Positions 25,490 to 37,850 are shown, counted from the first letter of the stretch. The stretch is 64,000 nt of DNA from Hydrangea macrophylla (GCA_033977485.1 CM066994.1:115902458-115966457); one strand, 5' to 3'. Made by a program: numbers and translations. The notes: a model not told the origin generated them from the letters alone.

Positions 25490-25634
25490 CTCTGTTCACT
25501 TTCTCCTTAATGTTGAGGCGTTTCATCGCCCAAGAAAAACATTAACAACACCATTTGTTAGAGCGTCGGAGTGTTAAAAATACAACTTTTTCCAGTCCAG
25601 AAGAAAATGATCCTTTCTGATCGAATCTCAAGAT
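25490..25634 (-). other. Probable 5'UTR part of the RXW8 first coding exon
   Basis: On the minus strand a TTACTGTTGCAG acceptor ends at 25635, upstream of the start codon. No in-frame alternative start of family type exists upstream. Confidence 0.45.
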
Positions 25635-26507
25635 CTGCAACAGTAATAAGTTGTGAATACCTAAATCTTCAGTGCATCAGCACAGAACTCTAATAAAACA
25701 AAGTGTAATAATCAAAGTCATATGCCAAGCAAATTTATATCCTTCAGAAGTACTATTCTTTTCTTTTCTTCCCTTCTTTCATTTTTTTTCCCTCTTCTCT
25801 TTGATGTACAGTACGCAATTGATAAAGAGGAATGACAAATACTATGACTTAGTGAAAATATAACATCCCAGCCCAAAACCAAAACAAAAAAAAAGGGGGG
25901 GAAAGGAAGGGAAAATTTACAGACCCTCGTTGCATCTTCCGACAGAAGATTTGTGACCAAACAGAGCAAAAGTTATATCTTACAGCAGTGCATTGATTGT
26001 ACAGATCAACAGCAGAATAACAAACCCGAAAGGTTTTGAATGCAAGTTCAGTTGATATAATAAAAGCACTCACAGATGGAAAAATTCTACTCATTGCTCA
26101 CTACATCATGAATCATTCTCAGACCTTACATTAATGAGAACTCTTTGGTTATTCTTTCTCACTTTTTTTTCCCCTTTCTTAGTGGCAGAGATAGATTAAC
26201 AACTCTTCCATTTTCTCCATAAATAGCACACATTCTTCTCCAAACATTAGAGACATAATCAACCAGATGCAATACTCTTATAACCTACGAAATAATACTC
26301 ACTCAGACTCAACACGCTCAATAATAGAACAAATAAAAATACGAAATAGATAAATTACAACAACATTCTCTATTGATACTAAGGGTTTGACAGAATTGCA
26401 AAGTTTCACCAAATCCCCAAAAAACTAAAGCAGAACACAAATAAACATAAATGTTGCATATGTGTGAATTTAAGTGTAATGTGTACATATACAACTCAAC
26501 TACACTC

Positions 26508-26570
26508 AACTAAGCCTTCATCCCAAATCATTTGGGATCGGCTAAGTGTACGGATGTCCTTCTATACATG
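26508..26570 (+). repeat. Widespread plant retroposon motif fragment
   Basis: CAACTAAGCCTTCATCCCAA followed by ATTTGGGATCGGCTAAGTG resembles a motif found scattered in many plant introns and UTRs. It is recognised from memory and its class is uncertain. Confidence 0.4.
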
Positions 26571-26854
26571 TAAATGTATATATATATGGATGTGTGTGTA
26601 TATATCTATATCTATATACATAGAAACACATATGAATCAAAACTCAAACTAATTTTCTTCTAAGAAATCGAGGACTCCATGTAAGAAACGCAAACCAACT
26701 AACAACTTCAACTAGAATCGGAAATCCTTGAAAACAAACTTCAATTACATGAAACTACAATCAAACCAAAAACACCCAAAAAAAAAAAAACAACAACAAT
26801 AATAAAGACAATCTGAGTCAAAATCACTTTAACGCTTAAAAAAAAAAAAAGTAC

Positions 26855-27088
26855 CTGTGTGAATCTAGGGTTGAGGCAACCAAAATGAGAAGCAACAGAG
26901 ACTTGAAGTGACACAAAATCGGCGATTCTCAAACGGAATGTGATTGCATTGTGAGTACTCGTCGAAAAATTGTTAGCATTTGCTTGGAATCGATAAGGAG
27001 GGAGAAAGTAAATCCTAGAAATGAGCGCAGAAATTGAATTTTGGGCGGTTTGGGGCGCGCACACACACAAAACGGACTGTTTGAAATC

Positions 27089-27110
<22 letters not shown>
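26855..27110 (-). other. Probable 5'UTR exon of the RXW8-type gene
   Basis: On the minus strand the segment ends in ...TTCACACAG|GTACTT at 26855/26854, a plausible donor. It begins in a CT-rich leader (the (GA)n run at 27090-27112 on the + strand). This gives a 5'UTR intron of about 1.2 kb (25635-26854). Confidence 0.4.
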
Positions 27111-27119
<9 letters not shown>

Positions 27120-27293
27120 GAATCGATCTGGAGATTTTCAGTTGTACGGAAATTTTATGGAATCAACGAACTGCCACGTGGCGGACAATAAAGGACTGTC
27201 CAAATGCCAAGTAGGATCGTAACGAATTTAAACTGCCTTTAACGGTTCCTTTCCACTTTTTGAGAAATTATTGCATGGTGTTGGGTCATATGG

Positions 27294-27873
27294 TAGGCCT
27301 GTAAATGGATCGGATCCGGATCGGATTTGTGATATCCGAATCCGAATCCGATAAGAATCCGTTAACTAAATCCGAATCCGATCCGATAAAAAATCCGTTA
27401 ACCAAAATCCGAATCCGAATTTGTTAGGATTCGGATATCCGCCGGATATCCGTTAAGCAATAAAAAAAAACCCCTTAAGCAAATCAAGTTTTTTTTTTTT
27501 TTTTTTAATTTATTAATTGGATATCCGTTAAGCACCAAAGGAAATTTTTAATCGGATATCCGTTAAGCACCAAATTTTTTATTTATTTTTATTTTTTTCT
27601 CTAATCGAATATCCGTTAAGTATCAAAAGAATTTTATAGTGTAGGGTCATTATGTAATTTTCACAAAATAGGGGGAGCTAAATTGTAATTTTCACAAAAT
27701 AAGGAGAGCTAAACGGATCGGATTCGGATCGGATTTGTGATATCCGAATCCGATCCGTTTGCTAACAAAAAAAATCGGATTCGGATTCGGATTCGGATTC
27801 GGATTTTCTTATCGGATATTTTCTATCGGATTCGGATCGGATCGGATCCAAATCCGATCCGATTACAGGTCTA
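27294..27873. mobile_element. Non-autonomous hAT-like element with 8-bp TSD
   Basis: The 580-bp element starts TAGGCCTGTAAATGGATCGG and ends CCGATCCGATTACAGGTCTA, which are inverted copies. It is flanked by the identical 8-mer TCATATGG at 27286-27293 and 27874-27881. The arms are built from many copies of CGGATC/GAATCCG-type hexamers, so each arm is internally repetitive and complementary to the other. No transposase. An 8-bp TSD fits the hAT superfamily. Confidence 0.75.
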
Positions 27874-27943
27874 TCATATGGCATGTGATAGTTCCAACCA
27901 GACTGTGTCATGTGACAAACTATAAACATTTCATCTCTTTCAA

Positions 27944-28613
27944 CTGCTGCACAAAAAACCCGTTACCCAAAGACCCGACCCGACCCGATTGGGTCGGGTT
28001 GGGTCGGGTCTGAAATGAAATGGTTCGGGTCTGGTTCGGGTCCAGTCAAAAGCTAAATATTTCGGTTCGGGTCAGTTCGGGTATGGGTCGGGTCTGGGTC
28101 TGGTTTGGTCCAGCCAATAGACAAACTGTTTTTGCTAATTAATTGTTTATTTTGTTGACAAAATACTCATTTTTCTTTCCATTATATCCATGAATATATA
28201 AAAAATAACCACTTTATTAATTTGAACTTTTATAGGTTGCACATCATTATATCCATGAATATATAAAACATTATATCCACTTTTCTAATGGTGGGAATTA
28301 ATTTTCATGACTCTCCACCCTCATCAATTTTTTTAATGGATATATTATACATAGAAGAATAGGTATCCACTAATGAATATAAATAAAAATACTAATAAAA
28401 TAAAATATAAGAAAAAATATATATATTTAAAAAAGAAAAAAAAAACTGGGTTGTGGCCCAGACCCAACCCAACCCGAACCAAAGTTACTGGGTCGGGTCG
28501 GTCCGGGTCCAAACCTTATCGGTTCGGGTTTGGGTCTCAAAACATGGAACCATTCATAATCGGGTCGGTTCCGGTTCTGTAGGAACCCGACCCGACCCGA
28601 CCCATGTGCAGCC
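27944..28613. mobile_element. Second hAT-like foldback element (GGGTCGGGT type)
   Basis: The 3' end ...GACCCATGTGCAGCCCTA pairs with a CTGCTGCACAAAAAACCC start. The arms are runs of ACCCGACCCG-type repeats facing GGGTCGGGTC-type repeats. A CTTTCAA motif flanks both ends (near 27937 and 28614), an imperfect TSD. The class GGGCTGCACA...GGGTCGGG is common in plant genomes, by recollection. Confidence 0.55.
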
Positions 28614-28619
28614 CTACTT

Positions 28620-29549
28620 TCAAGTACACAACTTTGTCACATGACAGCTTCCTACTAGGGCCAGATTACCATGTGAGAGGGTATTTGAGGGGGTCAATTT
28701 GAGGAAAAAAAAAAAAAAAAAACAATAGTTGAGGGGGTCAATTTGTTGATTTTTAGTTTATGGGAGTGTTAGTGAAAAATGGCAATACATGAAGGTGTCT
28801 TTATAATTTACTCAAGATTCATGATCCATTCTAGTGGTTTTGGATGTATTAAACATACTGACATTTTTTTTCATCGTAAACTATTATAACTTGGTCCCAT
28901 ATTCTTGTAACTTTGGAAAGCCAATTTGATTTGATTTTCAAAATTACATGTTGCAACCCACTTATAACATTTTTAGATCAAATTACAACATCGTAGATTC
29001 AAATTAGGTGTATGATACAACGCGAACTAGCCACTAGTAGTATGTACACTAGTGTGACAACGTGGTGCGACGCTTCAATTAGATGGTTCTATATAGCCCT
29101 TATTTTAAGGTGGTGATGACAATTGGTTGCCCCCTAGTTATGTGTAGTGATCATGCCTCCACTACTTGTCATGTGCCCCCTATTTTTAGATGATACATTG
29201 CCCAATATGAATAGGATATCACACTTCATCAGCATACTTATCATATTTAGGACTTTAGGACGTAGAGTTATAATATGGGTCAAAAACAGTTTAATGTTCT
29301 TTATTTTTTAAATCTCATTTTAGATCATTCATTACAAATTTACAAGTTATATGGCTTAAAGTCCGTAATTCCCCATTAACAACAATCATCATTCGATTAA
29401 TGTCGATCGTCTATTAAAAATGGTTTTAAAATTGAGTGCTTTTTAAGTTATGTAACTGATACGGAGTATATAATATTGGTTCACAATAAAATTTAGATGA
29501 TTAAAGAGCACACACATTATGCAGTGAGCACAAGTACGTACAACATCTC

Positions 29550-29580
<31 letters not shown>

Positions 29581-29782
29581 GAGGCACTCTCTTTAATAAA
29601 AAGAGGATGTCTTCTTTAGAGAATTTTCATATATATATATATATATATATCAATATGTAACCAGTGCACTGAATATTTTCTAATATTCATATGATATTCG
29701 TTAATTACAATTATACACCCAGTAAAATCACCCCATTGGAACTAAATAAACGTCTATCTATCTTCAAATATTGAAAAACATT

Positions 29783-29815
<33 letters not shown>

Positions 29816-29881
29816 TCACATATATCAATATAGTGGAACAAATGACTTGCTATCATCGTTGCACTGAATATTTTCTCATAA
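28620..29881. other. Intergenic region behind the ACS gene
   Basis: AT-rich with several (TA)n runs (29550-29575, 29630-29650, 29790-29815) and no gene-like reading frame. It must hold the 3'UTR of the ACS gene. No single poly(A) hexamer stands out. Confidence 0.5.
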
Positions 29882-32243
29882 TTAACGGTCTGGCTTGCGA
29901 CCAAAAATCGGCAACCAGGAAACCCGCTTGGCAACTGATGTTCTTGCATTACATTTTAATTGCTGGCGATTCCCATCATATTCACCATCCATGGAGTTCA
30001 CAAAGGCCTTGATTCGTTGTATCGAAAGGTTTAGGGTTTCTTCGGCCATGTTTGCAAAACACACCCGAAACCAACCTGGCTCTATGCAGTGACAAGAAGA
30101 ACCAGGAGAGACATTTATTCCAACTTCACAAAGAAACTTCTTCCAAAGCTCCATTTCTGCATCAAATGTGTTAGACCTTAGCAGATGCCTCATGTCCACC
30201 CAAACAAACAATCCAGCACTGCTATCCAAACACTGAATACCTGCTTCCCCGAGTCCAAACACAAGCATTCCATGTCTCTTTCTGAGCCTCTTTTTGTTCT
30301 CAACGATGTAATTTCTTCTAAATTTGTCATCAGCAAGAAGGCTCGAGATTAAATACTGAGTTTGGGATGAAACAAGTCCAAAGCTCGACATTTTGGTCGC
30401 TGCTTCGAGTACTTTTTCATTATTTGAGTAAATCATTCCAATTCTGAACCCTGGAAGGCCTAAATCTTTCGAGAGACTATACACTAAGTGAATATTTCTC
30501 CAAATTTTGGTATTTTTTAGGCGTTTTGCAGCTTCTATGATGCTTATAAAGTTTGGAGAATCAAAGACTGTTCCTGAATATATTTCATCACTTATTATAT
30601 GGATTTGTTTGGAAATGGCAAACTTAATGAGATAGTTAAGCTCGTGTCGAGTCATGGTCGTGCCCAATGGATTTGAAGGGTTTGTGATTAGTATTCCTTT
30701 AACTTGTAAATTTAGGTTTTGGGCTCGTTGATAAGCTTCTTCTAATGCAGATTCAGTAACTTTGAAGTGATCCACACTTGAGCATTTTATTGGAACAATT
30801 TCAACTCCAGTTCTCCATTTAAGATCTCTATCAAACCTGCCAAACAAAAAAAATTTAGTCGAAAGTCCTACAAAATAGTAGATTTTTTAGGTCTTAGGTC
30901 CAATCCGTTTTTTATTTAGTAAAAAGTCCCTCACCAGAAAATTTCACATAACCAATTATATGAAGTTTTGTAATTTAATGATTTGATTTGATTAAGTTTC
31001 ACTATAAGCATAAACTATTAACCAAAATTAAAAGTGGTTTATCCTTTAAACTCAAATATTCCAAACAAAAAAAATAGTCAAAATAATGCTTCATTCGTCC
31101 CATATTAAGGTCTTTTAGTTCATTTTTGGACATTCCATTTTAAGAGTCCTCTTTGAAAAATCAATGTAGTACTTTAACTATACATTTGTCAAGTTTTACC
31201 CTTTATCATAAAAGAAACCCTGCCACTTTTTTCTTTAATGTGATACTAGAATTTAATTTGACATTAAGAAATGACAAGAACCGAAAATTAGAAAATTTTA
31301 CCAAAAAAAAATTCCATAAATAGTTAGAATTCTCAAAAGAGAATCTTGATATGGGGCGTAGGGAGTATGAACTTTTGCTACTTACAAATATTCTCTCCGT
31401 CCTAAATTAAGAGTACTTTATTCTATCTTAATTGGTATGTGTCCCATTTTAAGAGTATTCTTATTGTATTTATGTCAGCGACATTTCATATATACTAGTT
31501 TAACATACTAATGTCAATTAATTTCCTTATTGTATCTGTGTGCAGTTCACCACTCTTAACCATAATGCACAGAAAATGACTATTGCACCTCCAAAATATT
31601 TTTACACATTTAAAAGAAAAAAATTAAAGAAATATTGGTCAAAAGACGGATATACCCTATTTTGACATGATTACAGTATTTATTTGATATGGGGATGGGA
31701 TGAGGTTTGAACCCTGAACCAATATATACATTGGAAGGGACTTATATATGCCAAACTCTTTGCCACTTGCACTATGCCAACCTATGCGACATAATTACTT
31801 TTGATTGCATGCTTCGTTTGGTAATTTCTGTACTTTATAATTACTATATTCATATATACATAAAGTAGATTATGTTACTATTACGTACAGTTAATTTAGG
31901 ACCATTAATATTGGTGAATGCAACACTATCACAAAAATATAAGATAGATAAATGACATTAATTATGCCAAACATTTGGGGTTAACTCATATATATGGTAA
32001 TTAAGTCTTAATTAGGATAGGTCACTGATGTTCATATATATATATATATATATATATTGGACACTTCTCATGCGGACCAGTCCGCAAGTGTCCCCGCATG
32101 CAAGTTATAACTTGCGGACTTTCACAGTCATCGGACAAGTGTTTTATTAATGGTTTTTTTTCATTTCACACGATTCCAAAGGTTGAAAATAGGAGTCCAC
32201 AAGTTATTATAACTTGCGGACTCCCTCACATCCCTATATATAT

Positions 32244-32274
<31 letters not shown>

Positions 32275-35200
32275 GGATCATTGCGGACTTCTTTCATAGT
32301 CATCGGATCACGTGTTTTATTAAGAGTATTTTTGTCATTTCACCGGATTCAAGGGTTGAAAATAGGAATCCGCAAGTTATTATAACTTGCGTCCCTCACA
32401 TCCTTGTATATATATATACGGTCAGGCTATCCAGTGAATTGGAGAGTGAACTAGGTTTAAAAAGCCAAGGACCCGAGCCGCTAACCCGTGAGCTTATGTG
32501 ATGGGTCAGATCCTTGACTTTTTAAGCCTAGTTCACTTACCCAGAGTTCACTGAAGAAGCTCATGACTATATATATATGTATATATGTGTGTGTGTGTAT
32601 GTAGGTATGTATTTGTTAAAAGGTGACATGAGTGTTACCCAGGATAGTAAGGTGTAGGAAGAAGGAAAGCTTGTCCTGGATCAGCGAGGCAAAACATGAG
32701 AGTTTCATTAGCAGAAGTTGAACCGGCTGTGAGAACTAGCTTTTTTGCATCAAATCTCACCTTATTTCCTCTTATTTCTGCCATGAACTTAACCAGTTCC
32801 TGCAAATGATGTCCTAGCTAATTAAGTATTGACATACAATATCTATATTTTTATGTCTATATATGTGCGGGTGCATGCTGTTGCATGTCTATAACCATAT
32901 ATATTTGTGTGTGCGCATGCATAGCTCTATGCATGCATGAATGTATATATATATATATATAGGGAGTTAGGATTATAATACTCCCTCCGACTTAACTTAA
33001 AAGAGACCTTTATTATATTTTGGAACATCCCATTTTAACTTTTTAAGGGTTAAATTTGAAAAATTAATACTTTAAAAATAATGTTAGGCACACAACATTA
33101 ATCAAAACACAAATCGTAATTATATTTTAAATACATGTATTTTGTACTTTCTAAAAAAGTGTGGACTGTGTGTAAAAAATTCATATAACACAAAATACAT
33201 GCATTTAAAACATATATTATAATTTATATTATAATTAATGTTGTGTGCCTGACATTATTGATACTTTAATTACACATTTTTTTCAAATTAATCCTACGGA
33301 GTACTTATTTATAGTAGAATAATTGTACTAACTTTTCTTTGATGTGACATTGGTTTTGAAATTCAACGACAATAAAGGTAATTTGAAAAACTTCACTGCA
33401 ATAAAAAAAATTCTTTCAAAAAGTTGAATCTTAATATGCATGGGACAAACTAGAAAGGGGTATAGATATATCATAAGGTACGACTCGTTTATGAGAAATT
33501 ATTCATAGAGCCTATCACATCTATCATCATGATCGTGACCGTGGTGTGATGATACAATAATATGAGACCATGACTCTTATTATTTTTAGGTGGACGTGTA
33601 TGCACTGTGGATCCAAATGTAGTTCAGGAATAGCACAAGCTCCATTGAATTTTTGTAAAATTATAAAATTATATGTAGTAATTTATAGATTTTAGAAATA
33701 TATCTTCTTAAATTTTACTCTTAAACTTCTAAAAATTCTAGACTTACATATAATATTTTATAAGTTTTAGACACAGGCCCCTTTGTATTTTTGAAAATTC
33801 TATACGTACTTACATGTAATATTGTACATGTTTTAGATATTGCCCCCCTAAAATTACATGATTTATTCCAAATTATGGGTATTAAACCAATTCTATATAC
33901 GATTCTATAATTTTATACATAATTATGTATAGGTAAACCCAAAAAAATTCACCCCAGAGGCCTGGCCTTTGACCAGAAATCCTGCGTTACCCTGCATATA
34001 TGACAAATTATGACACCCTTTAACACACACATGTTATGTCCTCCCGTACTTGTCACGTGCCCCCAATTCTTAAGGTTCACATGGCCCTATATAATTGGAC
34101 ATCACATCATATCATTTGGCATGATGACGTGGTATCAAGGTCTCACTCTTGTCCATATATAATTATATCCTTCATTTAAGGTTAATATTATTAGTAGTTT
34201 TTAATTTGAGAAGAAAAAAATAGAGTAATACTTGGAACACAATCTTCACATAATTTTTTCTACATAATTTAAAAGATATGTTCTATCTCTCGCTCGTATC
34301 ACTATGTGGTCCAGTGACATGGCAAGAGATAAATACAAATCTTTTAAAAAAAATTGTGTGAAGATTATATAAAGATTGTGTGAATGTTGTATTCCAAATA
34401 TTACTAAAAAAAAACTAATATGACTGAAATGTCATGCTACAGAGATCGAAGTTATTGCATATGACCACTAGGCCGTGTGACGGCCTATGATCTCTTCATT
34501 ATTATTACAAAAATGATAGGAATACATATCAAACGATACACTAAATGACACACCAGCTTTAAATGCATGTACCTTGTACTGTGTAAATGATATATTTAAA
34601 AATATAAAAAATTCAAATAACACAAGGTACATGATTTTAAAACACAGTATATCTTTTAATGTGTATCCCTATCCTTGTTGATATTATTATGCTACCTCCT
34701 ATGTGAGATCATGTCCCACAAAATACTTGAATGTAATGATTACATTCTTGAAAGCTGGCATGCCGTGATAGTCTTGGAAGAGCGCCAATTCTCTAAACAT
34801 GGATTTTCCTTCTTTTTTCAACCCGACAACCTCCGGATTACTTGCAAGCCATGATTCAATCAGGTCGAATGAGAGCTGCAATAGTGGATGGACATCAATT
34901 GTAATGCATATACACACATATATATATATATATATATTATGTAACAAAAAAACAAAGGGAATTGTTATTTCCACTCCATCATTGAACCAATGCACTCCAT
35001 GGTACCACTATCAGAGCATATAGTACCATGTATGTAATGCATGACATGCATGTACCACATGCTTTAAGAATAGTATCATGGAGTGCCTTAGTTCAATGAT
35101 GGAGTGGAAATAGCATCACCCAAAACAAAAGATCCATATATATACTACTCCGTAAGAAACTATATATGTAATCCATAAGAGTAATTTTTTGGTGACAACT

Positions 35201-35589
35201 TTCATACAATTTTCATATAATCTTCTAAAAAGATGTGTCTATCTCTCTCCTGTGATGTCACTAGATCCCACAGCAGGAGAGAGATAGACACATCTTTTAG
35301 GAGGTTGTATGACAGTTGTCACCAAAAAATTATCCAATCCATAATATATATATATATATATATATATGTGTGCTAAAATAAACTATTTCATGTGACTTTC
35401 ACGTCTATTTGAGTCGTGTGAGGCCGACTATAATTTGAGAACTATGTGATTTTCAAAATAAAGGAATGATCATATTGGTTATCACACTGTGTAATAGTTT
35501 ACAAGTGATTATATATCCATTTTCACTATAAAACCATATCTAATAGTACTGCAATTTTTTTTCCCCAAAAAAAAAAAATAATTCTACAA

Positions 35590-35631
<42 letters not shown>

Positions 35632-37736
35632 TCGGGAAACATGGGTTAGCTGGAAGTGTGGTAAGGTAGGACATTTGGCAAGTAAATGTACTACAAAGAA
35701 GAAATTAGCTGAGTTAACATAGATGAAAATCTAAAAGCTTAGCTATGCAAAATAATGTTAAATACTTCTCTTGAAAATTAAGATGAAGAATTTATGGAAG
35801 AAGACTACTATAGTAATTCTTCGAAGAATTAATGAAGAAGAAAAAGCACAAGAAGGTCCTTCCTGTTCAAACAATTGCCAAGAAGCTGACTATTGGAATG
35901 CCATTGTCACTATGAATGGTCTTTCTATTAATGTTCTCACTGCAGAACAAAGTATTATGATAAATATAATTGACAAAATTACTGATCCTGAATTAATACA
36001 ATTATATGTTAATCATAGTACTAACTACCCTGAAACTAATATTTCGAGCAGGTACAAGATGCCTCAGTACAGTATTCAAGAAGTGTTTGATAGAATGGAT
36101 AAAGTGGAAAAACCCATTACCATTCAAGATCTTAAACATGAAGTTAATTTGGTTAAAAATGAAGTTAAAGATCTCCAGATTTCTCTTCATTCTATGGGGA
36201 ACAGATAATTGCATTACAATAGCAATCCTCCATGAATAAGCAAGAATTAAGCTTCTCAGGATATTAAGAAAGAAATGTAGATGAACAATATTTGCACCTC
36301 CTTAATAAAATTACTTATCAAAAATAGTATATAAGAATCAATCTAGTTATTCAAAATGAATATACCATTTTGGATGTTGTAGCACTAGTGGATAGTGGTG
36401 CAGATTTAAACTGTATTGATGCAAGAAGGCATAGTTCTTACCAAGTATTTTGAAAAAACTACAGTGGTAGCCGTATGGCTATTCAATATAAACTGTCTGA
36501 AATATTTATTTATAATGAAGGGACTTGTATACCCTCAATCTTTTTACTTGTTAAAAATTTACAATAATAAGTAATTTTGGGAATTCCTTTCTTAAATCTC
36601 TTAATGCCTTTGAACAAAATTGATCAAACAGGCATTTATTGTACTTATAATAATAATAATAATATGGCTTTTACTTTTCTAGAAGAACCAGAGACCAAAA
36701 TAGTGAATGAATTAAATTTACTATTAAAATCTAAAGAGAAACATCTAGTTTATATAAAATTTTCTCAATATCTCTAAGACTTAGTAGTTTAAGGGTTCAG
36801 CCAAAGATGTTTGGCTGGGTAAACTGGTTCTGTTGAGATGCCAATTGTGAGGCCATAACAACAGTCTAAGCCGTTTGGGATGCCATGAATTGTTGCTTTT
36901 GATGGTTGTGAATCCTTGTTGTTGTTGCTGATGGCATTTCTCTTTGTTGGGACGCTTCTAAGGAAACTAAGAAGCTAAACTCATGCATACGGAGCAACAA
37001 CTTAAAATGCAAATACAACCCATTAGAAAGCACACTTGACTTTTTGTTATAAATGATGAAATAGTGAGAAAAAAAAAAAACAGATTACAAAAATGTTCCT
37101 CACTTGTGGGAGAAAATGGGACCAAACGTAAGGATTGTTCCTCGTGAACTATTATTATTATTAATATTATTATTATTGTTGCATAATTTTCAAGTTGTCG
37201 AATTATTTTTTTTTTCCAAAAATAAAGATGTTTGCATTATATTCTGTAGTATTGTGAAATACACTGCATGAACACAACCACCCGCGCATTGTGCTGAGTT
37301 AAATGCTAGTAGCTAGTTACTAGTTAGTGTTAAAAAAAATAATAATAATAATAAAAATTAAAAATAAAAATAAATAGTGTTAAAAAACCAACAGAGACAA
37401 AATACGAATTAATGTGGCAAATCGAAGCGTCAATTACTTCTCTTTTCGTCATTGAATTTTTGCTTGACGTACAATTTATAATACACTGGACAAGTAGCAT
37501 AATTGCACCACCTACAATATTCATATACATAAAATTTATCCAATATTTACATGTATCGTTAAATAAATAAATAAATATATATATATATATTTCACCTGAT
37601 TTTCAGCGAGACCCATCTGAATGATACCAGATGGATTTCGAAATTCATCATAAGGGTTCTTCTCGTACTCTTGCCATCCCAAGAAGTAGGATGAGTCCTC
37701 CCCATGTGCATTACACGTGGCTTTCCTAGACAACAT
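29882..37736 (-). CDS. ACS: 1-aminocyclopropane-1-carboxylate synthase (ACC synthase)
   Basis: Four exons on the minus strand: 37736-37596, 34875-34744, 32799-32639, 30836-29882, all GT-AG and in phase, giving 462 aa. This PLP enzyme converts S-adenosylmethionine to ACC, the usual rate-limiting step of ethylene synthesis, in the cytosol. Visible landmarks are the GLAENQ box early on, TAGSTSANE and [17 protein letters not shown] in the middle, the SDEIYSG segment (Tyr231), and the PLP-binding lysine in [14 protein letters not shown] (Lys268). WFRVCFANM comes near the end. Length is normal. The C-terminus (...[14 protein letters not shown]) lacks the SPHSP-type phosphorylation motif of type-1 and type-2 enzymes that I can recall, so the degradation class is unclear. 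The introns are long (2720, 1944 and 1802 bp) and crowded with foldback repeats; intron 1 also contains a pararetrovirus remnant. Confidence 0.93.
31078..31366. mobile_element. Stowaway-like MITE in ACS intron 3
   Basis: Ends CTTCATTCGTCCCATATTAA and ...TTGATATGGGGCGTAGGGAG are degenerate forms of the CTCCCTCCGTCCC/GGGACGGAGGGAG ends of Stowaway elements, with TA-containing flanks. A partial relative starts near 31392. Confidence 0.5.
32094..32405. repeat. Tandem duplication with palindromic core in ACS intron 3
   Basis: Two units share, in order, TTGCGGACTT, CATAGTCATCGGA, GTGTTTTATTAA, GGTTGAAAATAGGA and CAAGTTATTATAACTTGCG. They are separated by a (TA)n run. AAGTTATAACTT-type palindromes mark the unit ends. 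It could be a MITE duplicated after insertion. Confidence 0.5.
32430..32553. repeat. Foldback element in ACS intron 3
   Basis: TGAACTAGGTTTAAAAAGCC (from about 32447) pairs with the reverse complement around GACTTTTTAAGCCTAGTTCA. The loop is about 40 bp. Confidence 0.5.
33078..33260. mobile_element. MITE hairpin in ACS intron 2
   Basis: Ends ATAATGTTAGGCACACAACA and TGTTGTGTGCCTGACATTAT are inverted copies. Inner arms around CATGTATTTTGT also pair. It lies within a larger decayed Stowaway-like repeat beginning CTCCCTCCGACTTAACTTAA near 32980. Confidence 0.55.
34223..34406. mobile_element. MITE hairpin in ACS intron 2
   Basis: AGTAATACTTGGAACACAAT on the left pairs with ...ATTGTGT..TTCCAAATATTACT on the right. 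Inner AATCTTCACATAATTTTTT also pairs with AAAAATTGTGTGAAGATT. Confidence 0.5.
34511..34676. mobile_element. MITE hairpin in ACS intron 2
   Basis: GGAATACATATCAAACGATA pairs imperfectly with the TAATGTGTATCCCTATCC end. The inner pair is GCATGTACCTTGT and ACAAGGTACATG. Confidence 0.45.
34961..35116. mobile_element. MITE hairpin in ACS intron 1
   Basis: GTTATTTCCACTCCATCATTG and CAATGATGGAGTGGAAATAGC are near-perfect inverted ends, with GCACTCCATG pairing inside. Length is about 155 bp. Confidence 0.6.
35182..35332. mobile_element. MITE hairpin in ACS intron 1
   Basis: TAATTTTTTGGTGACAACTT pairs with the AGTTGTCACCAAAAAATTA end. AAGATGTGTCTATCTCTCTC pairs with GAGAGAGATAGACACATCTT inside. The fold is almost continuous. 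Confidence 0.65.
35641..36780 (+). pseudogene. Endogenous plant pararetrovirus (Caulimoviridae-like) remnant
   Basis: Inside ACS intron 1, in the opposite orientation to the gene, lie pieces of a caulimovirus-type polyprotein. They are a CCHC zinc knuckle ([11 protein letters not shown], near 35657), an acidic/linker region with an open frame of 145 codons (35771-36208), an aspartic-protease-like LVDSGAD motif (near 36390), and an LGIPFL segment (near 36577). The pieces are in different frames with several stops, and no reverse transcriptase or RNase H follows. It is thus an old, truncated and inactive insertion. Genus cannot be decided; the order is the one seen between coat-protein end and protease in this family. 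A Ty3-type origin is less likely because of the linker region. Confidence 0.6.
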
Positions 37737-37850
37737 TTTTACTATAAATACTACTCTACGTAAAAAGAATTTTGCAAAGTTAGAGAGAGAGAGCTAGACA
37801 GAGAGAGATGCTTATATGTTGTTTGTTGAGGACAGTTTCTATGCAACATA

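Noticed and set aside
26741..27118. 125-codon minus-strand frame near the RXW8 promoter
   Set aside because: Low-complexity Leu/Ser start from a (GA)n run, no family features; better explained as 5'UTR.
27737..28013. Gly/Phe and Arg/Ile repeat proteins
   Set aside because: Produced by reading the hexamer repeats of the hAT-like element; no conserved protein.
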